Below, in pieces: positions 44,500 through 55,278 of a stretch of 64,000 nucleotides of DNA. The stretch's first letter is position 1. The number at the start of each line of letters is the position of its first letter. Made by a program: the position numbers and the translations under genes. The stretch is from Megalobrama amblycephala. Its lineage: Eukaryota; Chordata; Actinopteri; Cypriniformes; Xenocyprididae. Under the pieces are notes generated by a model that was not told the DNA's origin, ran no database searches, and saw only the letters and a list, made by a program, of their open reading frames with translations. The stretch lies in the NCBI RefSeq assembly GCF_018812025.1, contig NC_063052.1, positions 27,448,354 to 27,512,353 of the forward strand, given 5' to 3'.

Positions 44500-45482
44500 A
44501 AAAAGGTGTTTGTCAAGTCCAAGTCCAAGTGAAAATTGAATTTACCTTAGCATAGTTGAACAACAAGAGTTCAGTACATGGAAATGACATACAGTGAGTC
44601 TCAAACACCATTGTTTCCGCCTTCTTATGTAAATCTAATTTGTTTAAAAGACCTCAGAAGAACAGGCAAATCTCAATATAACAATGACTGTAACGCAACA
44701 GTCAGGATCATTAATATGTACGCCCCAAATTTTGCATATGCCAGCCCATGTTCAAGGCATTAGACAAGGCAGTATTCACATCTGTAGCTGTGCATGGCTG
44801 AATCATCAGACTTTATGCAGGTAAGCAAGCAAGGACAACAGCGACAAAAAGGCAGATGGAGCAATAATAACTGACATGATCCGTGATAACATGATATTTT
44901 TAGTGATATTTGTAAATTGTCTTTCTAAATGTTTCGTTAACATGTTGCTAATGTACTGTTAAATGTGGTTAAAGTTACCATAGGTTCTTACTGTATTCAC
45001 GGAGACAAGAGCCGTTGTTATTTTCATTATTAAACACTTGCAGTCTGTATAATTCATAAACACAACTTCATTCTTTATAAATCTCTCCAATAGTGTGTAA
45101 TGTTAGCTTTAGCCCATTAGCCACGGAGCATAGCCTCAAACTCATTCAGAATCAAATGTAAACATCCAAATAAATACCATACTTACAAGATCTGATAAGC
45201 TGCATGACGAACACTTTGTAAAAATCTTGTAAGAACTTTGTAAGAACTTTGTTTATGCAATGTATTATAGAGTCGCAAGCTTGGGGTGGGGAGCGCGAGC
45301 ATTTAAAGGGGAAGCACGCTGAATCGGCGCATATTTAATGATGCCCCAAAATAGGCAGTTAAAAAAATTTATAAAAAAAAAAAAATCTATGGGATATTTT
45401 GAGCTGAAACTTCACAGACACATTCAGGGGACACCTTAGACTTATATTACATCTTGTGAAAAAGCATTCTATGGCACCTTTA
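44500..45482. mobile_element. DNA element with TAAAGGTGCC-type end, inside the LINE
   Basis: The right end GGCACCTTTA (45,473-45,482) and, weakly, AAAGGTGTTTGTC at about 44,501 suggest inverted ends. The interior (GAGTTCAGTACATGGAAATG, GTTTAAAAGACCTCAGAAGA) looks like a common fish repeat. The left end is decayed and no target duplication is clear. It separates the RT core from the C-terminal part of the LINE. Confidence 0.5.
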
Positions 45483-46224
45483 AACTTCTAATATCCTCTT
45501 GCCTTCTGATAAACACCGTAATACCGTCTGCATATGCGGATAAAACCAGTTTTACACTTTCACTTCCATTTTGAAATGATACATCTTTTAAATCTTTTTT
45601 TAAATCTAAGTAAGAGAGATTCAATCATTAGGCTATATAACTGCCCAGATAATGGACAGCCTTGTCTGATCCCTCTGCCAAGAGGTACCCCACCAGCCTT
45701 TACCATGATAAATACATTTGAGTACAACAATTTTACATATGATAAAGAACTTTCACCAAAACCAAAGTGTTTTTTAACATTAAAAAGTTACTCATGGTTC
45801 ACACGATCAAATGCCTTTTCCTGGTCTAATTATAAAATACCAAGATTACTATTATTAAGGTGGCTAAAATCAATTAAATCACGTAAAACAAACATGTTAT
45901 CAATAACCTGCCTGGGACTCCTGTCTCCATTTTTTAAATAAACATATTTTTTTATGTTCATCTGCTAACTTTTGTAAATCCTGGAGCAATTCCTCAGTAC
46001 TTTTGGAATCACATGATTCTTTACCATATAATGTTCCATAAAAATCTACAGCCATTTTTTTATTTCCACCGGATCAGAAGTTATAGTTCCATTTGCACGC
46101 CACAAATGATACATCTGTTTCTGTTGAACATTTTTCTTTTCTAAATTAAAAAATAAGAACGAGGGGCATCCATATCTTTAATGGAGCAAAACTTTGCTCT
46201 TATGAGTGCTCCCTTTGTCCGCTC
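45483..46224 (-). pseudogene. Tx1-like LINE ORF2 reverse transcriptase, catalytic YADD changed to YADG
   Basis: Read on the minus strand of the interval with plus-strand coordinates 45,483-45,960, the RT core is recognisable: LDQEKAFDRVNHEYLFNVL (palm motif A), AGGVPLGRGIRQGCPLSGQL (motif B) and AYADGITVFI (motif C). The normally invariant second Asp of YADD is Gly (codon GGT, 45,525-45,523), so the enzyme would be inactive even without its frameshifts. Fingers sequence upstream (about 45,960-46,224) is decayed. Confidence 0.75.
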
Positions 46225-47215
46225 CTATAAGAAAGATCCAAGTTCCATTCTCTTCTTTTTCAAAAAGTCTTTCTGCACAGTTCCAGGATTATCCATAAGT
46301 CCCTTTTCTAACTGCACAATGTCTCTTTCCAGTCTTTGTACTGTTTCATTAATTTGTGATGAAGAATTCAAAGTATAATTCTGCCACTCCCACCACTGGG
46401 TAAGATTCTCAAAATAACTCTTTTTCACTTTCCATTCATTCCAAAACAATGTAAATCTTTCACAGAACATAATATCTTGTAACAGTTTAGCATTAAAATG
46501 CCAATAATATCTGCGTCTCGACAATTCTTCCATGTTTAGATCAAAACCAACCATGTGATGATCTGAAAAAGCATTAGGTGAATGAAAAACATTCATAACT
46601 CTGTTGTTCCATATTTTTCCAAGATAAAATGATCCAATCTAGCCCCACAGACGATATTGTCAGTCACTTTAACCCATGTGTATTGTCTTTCCCGTTTATT
46701 CCTTATCCTCCATACATCTAACAATTCATTTTTGTTCATTATTTTGGATAGTACTAAACTAGATTGATTATGAGGTTCTTCATTTCTATCAATAGTAAAA
46801 TTCTAGTTCCAGTCTCCCCCTACAGTAATACACACATCATTATCAATTTTCTTTAAAGAATCATTCAGTTTCATTAAGAAAACTCACTATTTCTGACCCA
46901 TTATTCGAGGCGTATACATTAACAAAAACAAACAAAAAACCTCCAAACTCTATTTTTGTTAGTAAAATCCTCCCTTTTTCCATTTCCTCAACAGTTAAAA
47001 TATTAACATTCATGGTTTTTGAAAATAAAATAGCAACCCCAGCACTATTATTCGACCCATGACTTAAAACAAGCTTTCCACCCCACCACATACCCCATTC
47101 TATCTCATTATTATTATCAGTATGAGTTTCCTGTAAGAAGGCAAAATTAACTTGTTTTATTTTAAAAAATTCTGAAACCACAGCCAATTTCTTCCTGTCT
47201 CCACCCCCATTCTGT
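46225..47215 (-). pseudogene. Tx1-like LINE ORF2 endonuclease
   Basis: Minus frame 47,187-46,861 opens the AP-like endonuclease: EFFKIKQVNFAFLQETHTDN with the catalytic Glu of LQETH, then SNNSAGVAILFSKTMNVNIL and FVFVNVYASNN. Frame 46,596-46,225 supplies FSDHHMVGFDLN (catalytic Asp-His) and the linker into RT (RRRYYWHFNAKLLQD). Frameshifts and stops lie between 46,600 and 46,860. The start is cut at 47,215 by the Gypsy insertion. Confidence 0.8.
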
Positions 47216-47830
47216 CACGGTTCATGGGTTCACTGACTCATTCTCACTCTCAGACTTGACCACCCAGTTCCAACAATTACGGGTCGACTCTGCCCACACT
47301 CCCACTGCGCCCAACCCACCACTGACTGTTCCACCTGCTGATCACTCCGCTCACCTCACGGAACCTTGACTGCCGCCTCCACCTGCTTATTCTGGTGAGC
47401 CTCAATTATGCCATTCTTTCCTGGCTAAATGTTCACTATTTTTTGCTCTTCAGCCGTCATCCTTCTTTACAGAGAAATCCAAATTGGCTTTTGCGATAAC
47501 ACTTATCTGGATGAGCAGCGCTTTGGGGAATGGCGCATTGGGAACAAGGTCATCTGTGCTGCTCATCATTTCAGTCCTTTAACGTGTAACTCAAGAAAGT
47601 GTTCGATCACACAGTCTCAGGGAGCGAGGCAGGCCCTTCCTTCGATCTCGATCCCATGCAGGTGGGCAGAGCTCACCTGTCCCAGGAGGAGAAGGAACGA
47701 AGCAAAACACAGGGACTATGTCTCTATTGTGGAGCTGCAGGACATTTCGCAGTTGAGTGTCCTGTAAAGGTCAAAACCCCGTCAGTTGAGATGAGGTTAC
47801 TGACGGGTGGCCTTGCTTTTGAGAAATCCT
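47216..47830 (+). pseudogene. Gypsy gag with one CCHC zinc knuckle
   Basis: Plus frames show FLAKCSLFFALQPSSFF and ITLISGCAALWGMAHWEQG, the N-terminal capsid-like part of fish Gypsy Gag. MQVGRAHLSQEEKERSKTQG follows, then the knuckle CLYCGAAGHFAVEC (about 47,718-47,760). A large internal stretch between VFDHTVSGSEA and GPSFDLD is deleted, and stops interrupt it. Confidence 0.75.
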
Positions 47831-49440
47831 CGCTTGCCGCTACTCTCCTCCTGGTCAGACTGCAATGGGCTGCGAAACATCACCAGTGGACATCAATCTG
47901 GCTCATAAACTCAAGATACCTGTGGCTCTACTCACTCATCCGATATCCCTCAACGCTCTGGGTGTACAACCTCTGTCTTCTATTACTCATTTCACCAGGT
48001 CAGTGAGTCTCATTACGTCAGGCAACCACACTGAAGAGATTCGATTTTATTTCATTGACTCTGCCTTGGTTCCAGCTGGGTCATCCGTGGCTCATACTCC
48101 ATAACCCTCACATAAACTGGTGTTAGAACACGGTCATGGCTTGGAGCGAGAAGTGGCATGCATTGTGTTTGGTGTCTGCTTGTTCTTCTGTGTCTTGTTC
48201 TTTGTTGAAGGATGAACCCGTGAACCTGTCTAACGTGCCTGAGGAGTATCTCGACCTGAAGGAAGTGTTCAGAAAGGCTGCTTCTCTTCCATCCCTATGA
48301 CTGTGCTATAGATTTATTGTCAGGTATATCTCCACCTAAGAGCAGGTCATACTCGCTTTCTGTTCCAGAAAGGGAGGCCATGGAGAAATATATTTCTGAT
48401 TCTCTGGCAGCCGGGCTCATTCGTCCTTCCTCTTCTCCTGCTGGGTCAGGATTTTTTTTCGTGGTGAAGAAGGATGGTTCCCTGTGACCGTGTATTGTTG
48501 AAAACCGCGTTTAATACCCCAAGGGGGCACTTTGAATATCTTGTTATGCCCTTTGGGCTGGTTTTCCAAGCGCTCGTTAATGACGTGCTGAGAGACATGG
48601 TCGATCAGTTCATAAATGTCTACCTGGATGACATATTGATATTTTTCTCTTCTCTCCAGGAACACATTCAGCACATCAGGCAGGTGCTCCAGAGGCTGAT
48701 TGAGAATGGGTTTTTTGTCAAGGAGGAGAAGTGCGCGTTCCAGGCACATTCTGTTCCATTTTTGGGGTACATCATCTCTTTCAAAGGAATGCGCATGGAT
48801 CCCGATAAGGTTAAGGCTGTGGTGGATTGGCCAACCCCAGATTCCCATAAGGCCCTGCAGAGGTTTCTGGGGTTTGCCAATTTCTACTGCCGTTTTATTC
48901 ACAATTACAGCCAACTAGACACTCCTCTGACTGCCTTGACCTCCACCAGAATGACGTTCAGGTGGTCCAGTGCAGAGGAAGCTGCATTCGCCAACCTCAA
49001 GAGCCGCTTTGTTTCAGCTCCCATTCCTACAGCCCCTGATCCGACACGTCAGTTTATGATGGAGGTTGATGTGTCGGAGGTGGGGGTAGGCGTGGTTCTT
49101 TCACAGCGCTCTTCCTCGGACGACAAGATGCACCCTTGCAAGTTTTTTTTCTCATCGGTTGTCATCCGCTGAACGTAATTACGACATTGGTAAAAGAGAT
49201 TTGCTGGCAGTCAAGTTAGTGCTGGAGGAGTGGCGTCATTGGTTAGAGGGTTCAGGGGTACCCTTTATTGTCTGGACCGACCATAAAAACTTTGAGTGTA
49301 TTAGATCCGCCAAACAACAACTCAACTCCAGGCAGGCTCGGTGGGCACTTTTTTTCCAGTCATTTTGACTTTTCCCTTTTCTACTGTCCGGGGTCGAAGA
49401 ACATCAAACCCGATGCCTTGTCTCGTATTTTTGACCATTC
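47831..49440 (+). pseudogene. Gypsy protease, reverse transcriptase and RNase H
   Basis: Protease remnant: INLAHKLKIPVALLTHPISL and GNHTEEIRFYFIDSA (47,880-48,090); the catalytic Asp-Ser-Gly is missing. [22 protein letters not shown], then, after a deletion of about 60 residues that removes motif [20 protein letters not shown] and [10 protein letters not shown] (about 48,617). Then [20 protein letters not shown] (thumb and connection), FANFYCRFI, and RNase H with [12 protein letters not shown] and, in another frame, [20 protein letters not shown] and [11 protein letters not shown]. The catalytic YLDD is present but the first catalytic Asp is deleted. Confidence 0.8.
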
Positions 49441-50455
49441 CGAACGATTCTGGTGGCGTTCCATGGCTCGTGACATCCGGGGTTTTGTTTTGGCCTGCTC
49501 AGTTTGCCCCCGTGGTAAGACTTCCAAACAACCACTGGAAGGATTACTTCAATCACTGTCTGTCCCTTCGAGACCCTGATCCTACATTGCGCTCGATTTT
49601 GTCAGCACCCTCCCGCCCTCCTAGGGCAATACAGTCGTTCTGACTGTAGTGGACCGGTTCTCGAAAGTGACCCACTTCATTCCCTTGCTCAAATTACCCT
49701 CTGCCAAGGAAACAGCGGTTACTGTCATTGATCACGTCTTTCACATTCATGGCCTCCCGATGGACGTGGTCTCTGACAGGGGACCCCAATTTGTTTCCAG
49801 TTTTTGGAGGGAGTTTTGTCATTTACTGGGGGCGAGTGTTAGTCTGTCTTCTGGTTTCATCCTCAGAGCAATGGCCAAGCTGAGCAAGCCAACCAGGACC
49901 TTGAGAGAGCGTTATGATGTTTGGTGTCACAGAATCCTTCCTCCTGGAGCCAGCAACTCTCATGGGTTGAGTAACTCATTACTCATTACCAGTGTCGTCC
50001 ACGGGCCTCTCTCCGTTTGAATGTAGTTTAGGTAACCAGCCACCTATTTTTCGAAGTCTGGAATCCGAAGTCGTAGTCCCCTCTGCTCACGCCTTCGTCC
50101 AGAGGTGCCGTCACACTTGGAGAAGAGCCCAAAAGACTCTCCTTCAGGTGGGAGCGTGCCCGTCTACGCCGTTGGGCAAATAGTGTGGCTTTCTTCCAAG
50201 AATATTCCTCTCTGCTCTGTTTGTAATAAACTAGTGCCCAAATTCATCAGCCCATTTACTGTCACTAATATTCTTAGCCCAGTGGCAGTCCGCCTCAAAC
50301 TTCCTCTGGCGTAGAGGAGAATTCACCCCGTTTTTCATGTCTCTAAATTAAAGCCCGTTCTTCATTCAACCATTAATCCGCCTGCCCCGGTTCCCCGGAA
50401 GGGACATGGATTTCAGTACCTGGTGGACTGGGAAGGTTATGGTCCGGAGGAGAGA
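49441..50455 (+). pseudogene. Gypsy integrase and chromodomain-like tail
   Basis: HHCC remnant: ACSVCPRGKTSKQPLEGLLQ. Catalytic core: VDRFSKVTHFIPL (first Asp), HGLPMDVVSDRGPQFVSSFW (second Asp), then a frameshift near the third (Glu) motif around 49,868. C-terminal part: [30 protein letters not shown] and, at 50,400-50,455, [14 protein letters not shown], a chromodomain start that breaks off into A-rich sequence. Chromodomains tether chromoviral integrases to chromatin. Confidence 0.75.
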
Positions 50456-50728
50456 AAAAAGAAAAGATAAAAGGGATAGAAACAGAAAAGGAAACCATAG
50501 TAAGAAAGACACCATGTGCAGCTTAATCATTTCTTTAAAGTACGAGATTTATCTTGACGTAAAAAAAAGAGTTTCTTCAAACAAAATCTCTCACCAATCA
50601 CTGTTTCTAGTGCCCAACTAGTGCCCAAATGCATCAGCCCATTTACTGTCACTAATATTCTTAGCCCAGTGGCAGTCCGCCTCAAACTTCCTCCGGCGTA
50701 GAGGAGAATTCACCCCGTGTTTCATGTG
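50225..50728 (+). repeat. 110-bp direct duplication in the Gypsy 3' part
   Basis: CTAGTGCCCAAATTCATCAG (about 50,230) recurs as CTAGTGCCCAAATGCATCAG (about 50,614). Identity continues through CTTAGCCCAGTGGCAGTCCG and GGCGTAGAGGAGAATTCACC to TTTCATGT, with about three mismatches. The copies are about 385 bp apart. Confidence 0.85.
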
Positions 50729-50736
50729 ATGCTCCA

Positions 50737-51275
50737 GGTTGTGGCTCAATTTCGTTTTTCCACCAACCTCTGCATCTACTCCACTTACTTCTGCTGTAAC
50801 TGTATCTTCATCAGCCACCATCATTCCCTCAGTATTCCTGTTTTAGTTCAAAATAACAGTAGGCCCATCACTAGGCCTCATTTTCATGAAGGCCTACCTC
50901 ACTTGTAGCCTGAGGTTGTACTTCCACGACATTAGAACCATTATCACGATCTCCATCATCAGCATCCTGCTTCGTATTTTCACTATTCTGAGCCTTGTGT
51001 GGACATGCAACCCTTTTATGCCCATTGTCTCCACGTTCAAAGCACTTCATACTTCCGGTACTCACATATGCTAAATATGATTTTCCTTCATGCAACAGTC
51101 TCAAAGAAAAATTCAACTCTGTTCCATTCAGAAACATAAAAACTTGTCTTCTGAATGATAACACGTGCTTCAAAGCCTCATTTTTGCATCTAAGAGAAAT
51201 AATTTTAATTGGACTTGCAAACTTTCCATAACTCACGAGAGCTCTTTCAATTTCACTATTCTTAATGAATGGCAT
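50737..51275 (-). pseudogene. Tx1-like LINE ORF1 (RNA-binding protein) fragment
   Basis: The 134-residue minus frame (51,275-50,871) reads MPFIKNSEIERALVSYGKFA and IISLRCKNEALKHVLSFRRQ, typical of the RNA-binding part of Tx1-like ORF1. It ends in a zinc-knuckle-like CFERGDNGHKRVACPH, in which the second Cys is Arg, so the knuckle is damaged. The acidic linker then continues at 50,824-50,737 in another frame (MMVADEDTVTAEVSGVDAEV). The N-terminus is not visible. Confidence 0.7.
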
Positions 51276-51466
51276 AACATTTGATATTGTTACTCTAGCA
51301 GTTGGTGTAACCAGCAGTGAAACAGTAATATAAGCGCCACTTACCTCAACACCATCATCACTTCAAAGTGAAAAGAAATAGAGAAAAATAAAAATTTAAA
51401 GGAAAAAAAAACAATTAGACGCCCTCTCACTATGTTCACCCTCATAAGCACTCACACACTCCTGGC

Positions 51467-51505
<39 letters not shown>

Positions 51506-51756
51506 GTGAGAAGTATGAGAGGCAGCAGGGGTCATGGACCAGCCGTCTGTGTTTACACTGTCCTCATCTAGCCATAGTGCTCAGTGCTTGACATTTATAT
51601 CTCTCAACAAACACAAACTATAAATTTATGAATAGTTTGTAAGTCTTAACACTGTAGCTATGTTCAGACAGCAGGCAAATCAGATTTTTTCTTGAATCAA
51701 ATCTTTTCAGGCAGACTGTCCGCACTATTAATGTCAAGGGATCAAATAAGATTTGT
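51276..51756. other. no recognisable gene; (AG)n microsatellite
   Basis: Contains (AG)n at 51,474-51,500. The rest is AT-rich spacer, perhaps LINE 5' sequence. Confidence 0.5.
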
Positions 51757-52260
51757 GTGTCCAGTAGTGATGCGCGGATCGCAGTTATATTCACGGGTGC
51801 TGCGGCTAATCTGCGGGTCAGGTGATAAAAAATAACATTCAGTTAATTGCGGATGAGAGATATATCATGAATGTGTTGATTTTAATAAAGACACAAACTC
51901 TCATTATACGGTAAGACGCAATGAACGTGTGTCACACTTTCTTTCATTTTCAAAAACAGCGTATCTCTTCAGAGAAAACCAATAAAGAAAAACATTTGCT
52001 GAGAGCAACTCCTAGTGGACATTATAGAAAACAAAGGAAGAAAATCTACATGAGATATTGCTTAATACTTATTGTAATTTTTCGTCAGGCACTAATTTGC
52101 AGACGCAATTGCGGGGTTTACCTGTTAAGCAGCAATGAAGTCAAAACAAATCCGAGAGAAATTTTTAAAAAAGGAAAACTTATCAAGTGTTGGGTATGTG
52201 ATAGGTAACGGCTGTGAAATGCTGTATATTAAACGAATGAAGCCTATATCCAGCCTTTGT

Positions 52261-53094
52261 AGGGCCCTATGATTTCCACGGTGCAGAAAATGTGGACGGA
52301 ATCGCAGAATCCATTAATAAAAACAGAATTTACTATATAACGCGGAATGTCACGGAATTTGTCAAATTTTTTGATAAATGAATAAAAAGCAGGTTATATA
52401 GCACTGAAGCACGTGTGACGCTTGCTGTGTTTTCATCCTCTGTCGCCTCACTATATGAAGACATGAACGAAAAAAATTCATCTTCATCAGCATTTTACCG
52501 CTTTGTTTGAGAAAATCTATCATCATACCATAAACACACAGAAACTTAAAGCTCTTGGCAACCTGTCAAAATAAAAGTTTGATTTAACTTGACAGAAACA
52601 TATTACTGTTGTACAGTAGAATTTAGATATGTTTCAATGTAATGACACTAACACTAATAGACTTAAAAATAATAATAAATTATTAAAACTATATTTTTAA
52701 AGGAACAATCTCAGTTTTTCTTCCATGTTTTAATTTTAACAGTAAAGCTCTGTTGTGCAGCACTTTGTTTGATAAAAAAAGTTTAATTTCATGATTAAAA
52801 TAAATTAAATTAATGTTCAGAAAAATTTAAATACGCAACAGAATTTCTGATAAAACAAAAAAAAAATCATAAAAACGCATTTTTTATTTTTTTTTTTTTT
52901 TTAAGAATTCAATTAATTAGAATTTTTTTTTTATTAAAACTGAATTTAACCATTAAAATCAAGTCCAAAAATGAAAATGGAAAAAAAAAGAAAAAAGAAA
53001 AAACGAATCCAGAAAAATTAAAATGGAAAAAACGGAATTTGGGAAAAAATAAAATGGAGCTTGGGAAAAAATAAAATGGATTTCATAGGGCCTT
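52261..53094. mobile_element. hAT-like element nested in another hAT
   Basis: The left end AGGGCCCTATGATTTCC and the reversed right end AAGGCCCTATGAAATCC are inverted. The flanks GCCTTTGT (52,253-52,260) and GCCTTTGC (53,095-53,102) agree in seven of eight bases, a decayed 8-bp duplication. The interior is A-rich. Confidence 0.75.
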
Positions 53095-53134
53095 GCCTTT
53101 GCTTGGGCTGAATGTTGGCTATTTAATCATGCAC

Positions 53135-53260
53135 AATTTTCAATTCAATTCAATTCACATTTATTTGTATAGCGCTTTTCACAATACATATTGTTTCAAA
53201 GCAGCATTACAGAGAATGCATGTCAACATTGCAATTTAGAGTAATCTGTTATCGGAGGTG
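53135..53260 (-). mobile_element. L2-type LINE 3' tail fragment
   Basis: TTCAATTCAATTCAATTCAC followed by ATTTATTTGTATAGCGC: a short-repeat tail with the GCGCTTTTCACAATA motif, common in fish LINE 3' ends. The inverse orientation of the same motif is at about 63,015-63,048. Confidence 0.6.
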
Positions 53261-53452
53261 ACTGTCCAATGTATGTAATTTCAGAAATGTACATATATAA
53301 TCATGTAAATTGGCAATTTTGCCAAAGAAGACCTTTTATTACTTTAAATAAGAAAAGAAAAGCATCAGAGTTCATTGTAATGGGCAGATGACAAATTTTT
53401 AAAAGCAGATTCGGGTGACGTTTGAGCTGATCTGTGCATCACTAGTGTCCAG

Positions 53453-54000
53453 ACATAACCAACCTATATGCATGGGTTGCTTTTGTAACAACGTAGACAT
53501 ACCCACGTATGTGACAAGTCTTTCAAAATGGGTGCAGGAAAAAGGTGGACATTGCACTTGCATGGCAAATAATAAATTACATTGCTAACTGTATGCTAGT
53601 AAACTAATTGCTATGTGCCATTATTACTTATCTCATATATTTCAAAATGTATGTGCTTAAGTGTGGTCACGCAGGGCTCAGAACATACATAAACAAAAGG
53701 TGCATACAATTCAATGCTGGCAACCGTGTCTTTTCTAATGCATAAATCTATATTATGCCTCTTAGATAAAAGTAGATCTGCAGATTAGTAAATGTACAAA
53801 TCCACTTTTAGATTGATCCAAAACCAATGGAAGACATTGACTTTTCCAAGCCAGTCAAACAATGATCAGTTCAGAATAGAACATACAGAATATACTTTCT
53901 AAACATTTGCAGAAACCTGATAAATTACAACATGCAACATATTACACTGTGTCATTCATTTATTTAATTTAATTTAATTTAATTTTCATTTCAAATTCAT
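53453..54000. other. no recognisable feature
   Basis: AT-rich spacer. Confidence 0.4.
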
Positions 54001-54359
54001 TATTTATCATTTCTGCATGACATCAGTCTCTCATATCATTGTGAAGGAATTTTGGCACACTCTTCTTTACAATGCTGCTTCAGTTCATTGAGGTTTGCAG
54101 GCATTTCAATCGAGTTGAGGTCTAGACTTTGACTGGGCTGGTGCAACACCTTGATTCTTTTCTTTTTTTAGCCATTCTATTGTAGATTTGCTGTTGCGCT
54201 TGGGATCATTGTCCTGTTGCATGACCCAATTTCAGCCAAGCTTTAGCTATCATACAGATGGCCTCACATTTGACTAGAGAATACTCTGGTATACAGAGGA
54301 GTTCATGGTTGACTCAGTGACTGCAAGTTACCCAGGTCCAGTGACTGCTAATCAACTAA

Positions 54360-54620
54360 CTAAGGCCTGTGGAGTCTGAGATGTGGCTCTTGGGTTTTTT
54401 GCAATTTCTCTGAGCTTTGCTTGGTCTGACATTGGGGTGAATTTGCCAAGACGTCCGCTCCTGGGAACATTGTCAACTGTCTTGAATGTTTCCTCACTAT
54501 AGAATGATGGACTTTTAATTGTTTGGAAATGGCCTTATAACCAGATTGATGGGCAGCAACAATTGTTTCTCTAAGATGTTTGCTGATGTCTTTCCTACTT
54601 GGAATTGTGTTAACACACAC
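54360..54620 (-). pseudogene. Tc1-like transposase N-terminal helix-turn-helix
   Basis: The minus frame has SRKDISKHLRETIVAAHQSG, YKAISKQLKVHHSIVRKHSR and VLANSPQCQTKQSSEKLQKT. This is the first helix-turn-helix of a Tc1/mariner DNA-binding domain. The rest of the DNA-binding domain and the DDE core are missing; after about 54,370 the frame runs into a deletion junction. Confidence 0.8.
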
Positions 54621-54731
54621 CTGAATGCTCTAGACCAGCAAACTGTCAAAACCTCTGCTTTTATAGAGGTGTTCACAATTGCTGATGATCAATTAATCAA
54701 GGACATTTGATGAGCAGCACATGGCTGCTAC

Positions 54732-55031
54732 TAGGGGTGCAACAGATCATTTACAATTATACTTATATTTATATTAATTATTACATTTCTGTACCTGAAT
54801 ACTAAGCTACTTTTAGACTATTAGTAACGTTATCTATGTTTTAATTTGTGTTTTCTTATTTTTACTGCCTGTTAATTTATCTTTCATAAAAGCAACTAAG
54901 ATGCCCTAATTGAGCTAAGGCCTAATCCAGGCTTAGTCTAAGCACTGTCAGTGAAACCGGGCCAAAGTGTTCTTTAAGTAATAAATAGGAAGCAAAGTTA
55001 CATTTGTCTTAAAATCCCCCATTTTTATTTG

Positions 55032-55064
<33 letters not shown>

Positions 55065-55148
55065 CTGATCTGAAAAATGATCTGATCCATGATTCAAAAA
55101 CCGTATTATGATATGAACCAATGAGTTTTGTGATCCATTGCACCACTA
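54732..55148. mobile_element. short hAT element (TAGGGGTGCAA family), 8-bp TSD 7/8
   Basis: The left end TAGGGGTGCAACAGATC and the reversed right end TAGTGGTGCAATGGATC match the ends of the element at 27,418. The flanks GCTGCTAC (54,724-54,731) and GTTGCTAC (55,149-55,156) differ by one base. It sits in the Tc1-like relic. Inside it, 54,897-54,965 matches the right end of the piggyBac-like element (CAGTGAAACCGGGCC). Confidence 0.8.
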
Positions 55149-55278
55149 GTTGCTACTGGCCCTCTTAATTCTTATGGAAACAGTAAAGGTTTACTTAGTT
55201 TTTCACCCATGACCTAGTTTTTGTTAAATAAATGAGACCTGCTAAGGACCAGATGTTTTTTTATTATGTCCTGATACA

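Larger units (their letters stand above)
47216..50736 (+). mobile_element. Gypsy (chromodomain) retrotransposon fragment without LTRs
   Basis: Plus-strand gag, protease, RT/RNase H, integrase and chromodomain-like segments lie in the order of Ty3/Gypsy elements. Neither end has an LTR. It starts inside gag and stops inside the chromodomain region. It interrupts the Tx1-like LINE between ORF1 and ORF2 in the opposite orientation. A direct repeat of about 110 bp lies at its 3' end. Deletions are spread along it, so it was already dead or decayed soon after insertion. Confidence 0.8.
42441..51275 (-). mobile_element. Tx1-like LINE (L1 group), broken by three insertions
   Basis: Pieces of one minus-strand element appear in order from high to low coordinate: ORF1 (51,275-50,737), ORF2 endonuclease (47,215-46,225), RT (about 46,220-45,483), and C-terminal parts (44,480-44,134 and 42,704-42,441). 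Between them lie a Gypsy fragment (47,216-50,736), a DNA element (about 44,500-45,482) and a hAT (42,714-44,125). Family: L1/Tx1, from the EN (LQETHT, SDHH) and RT (GIRQGCPLSGQLYSL) motifs. The element is inactive. Confidence 0.8.
51765..53444. mobile_element. nonautonomous hAT element, perfect 8-bp TSD GTGTCCAG
   Basis: The left end TAGTGATGCGCGGATCG and the reversed right end TAGTGATGCACAGATCAG are imperfect inverted repeats. GTGTCCAG flanks both sides (51,757-51,764 and 53,445-53,452). It contains a second hAT-like insertion (52,261-53,094) and an L2-type tail fragment (53,135-53,230). Confidence 0.9.
54001..55275 (-). mobile_element. Tc1-like transposon, internally deleted and split by a hAT
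   Basis: On the minus strand the transposase N-terminus (54,620-54,360) lies downstream of a 5' region that continues at 55,157-55,275, on the far side of the hAT insert. The sequence at 54,160-54,350 also belongs to this family (GATCATTGTCCTGTTGCATG, GTTCATGGTTGACTCAGTGA), but the middle of the transposase is missing at about 54,345. The ends are not resolved. Confidence 0.7.
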
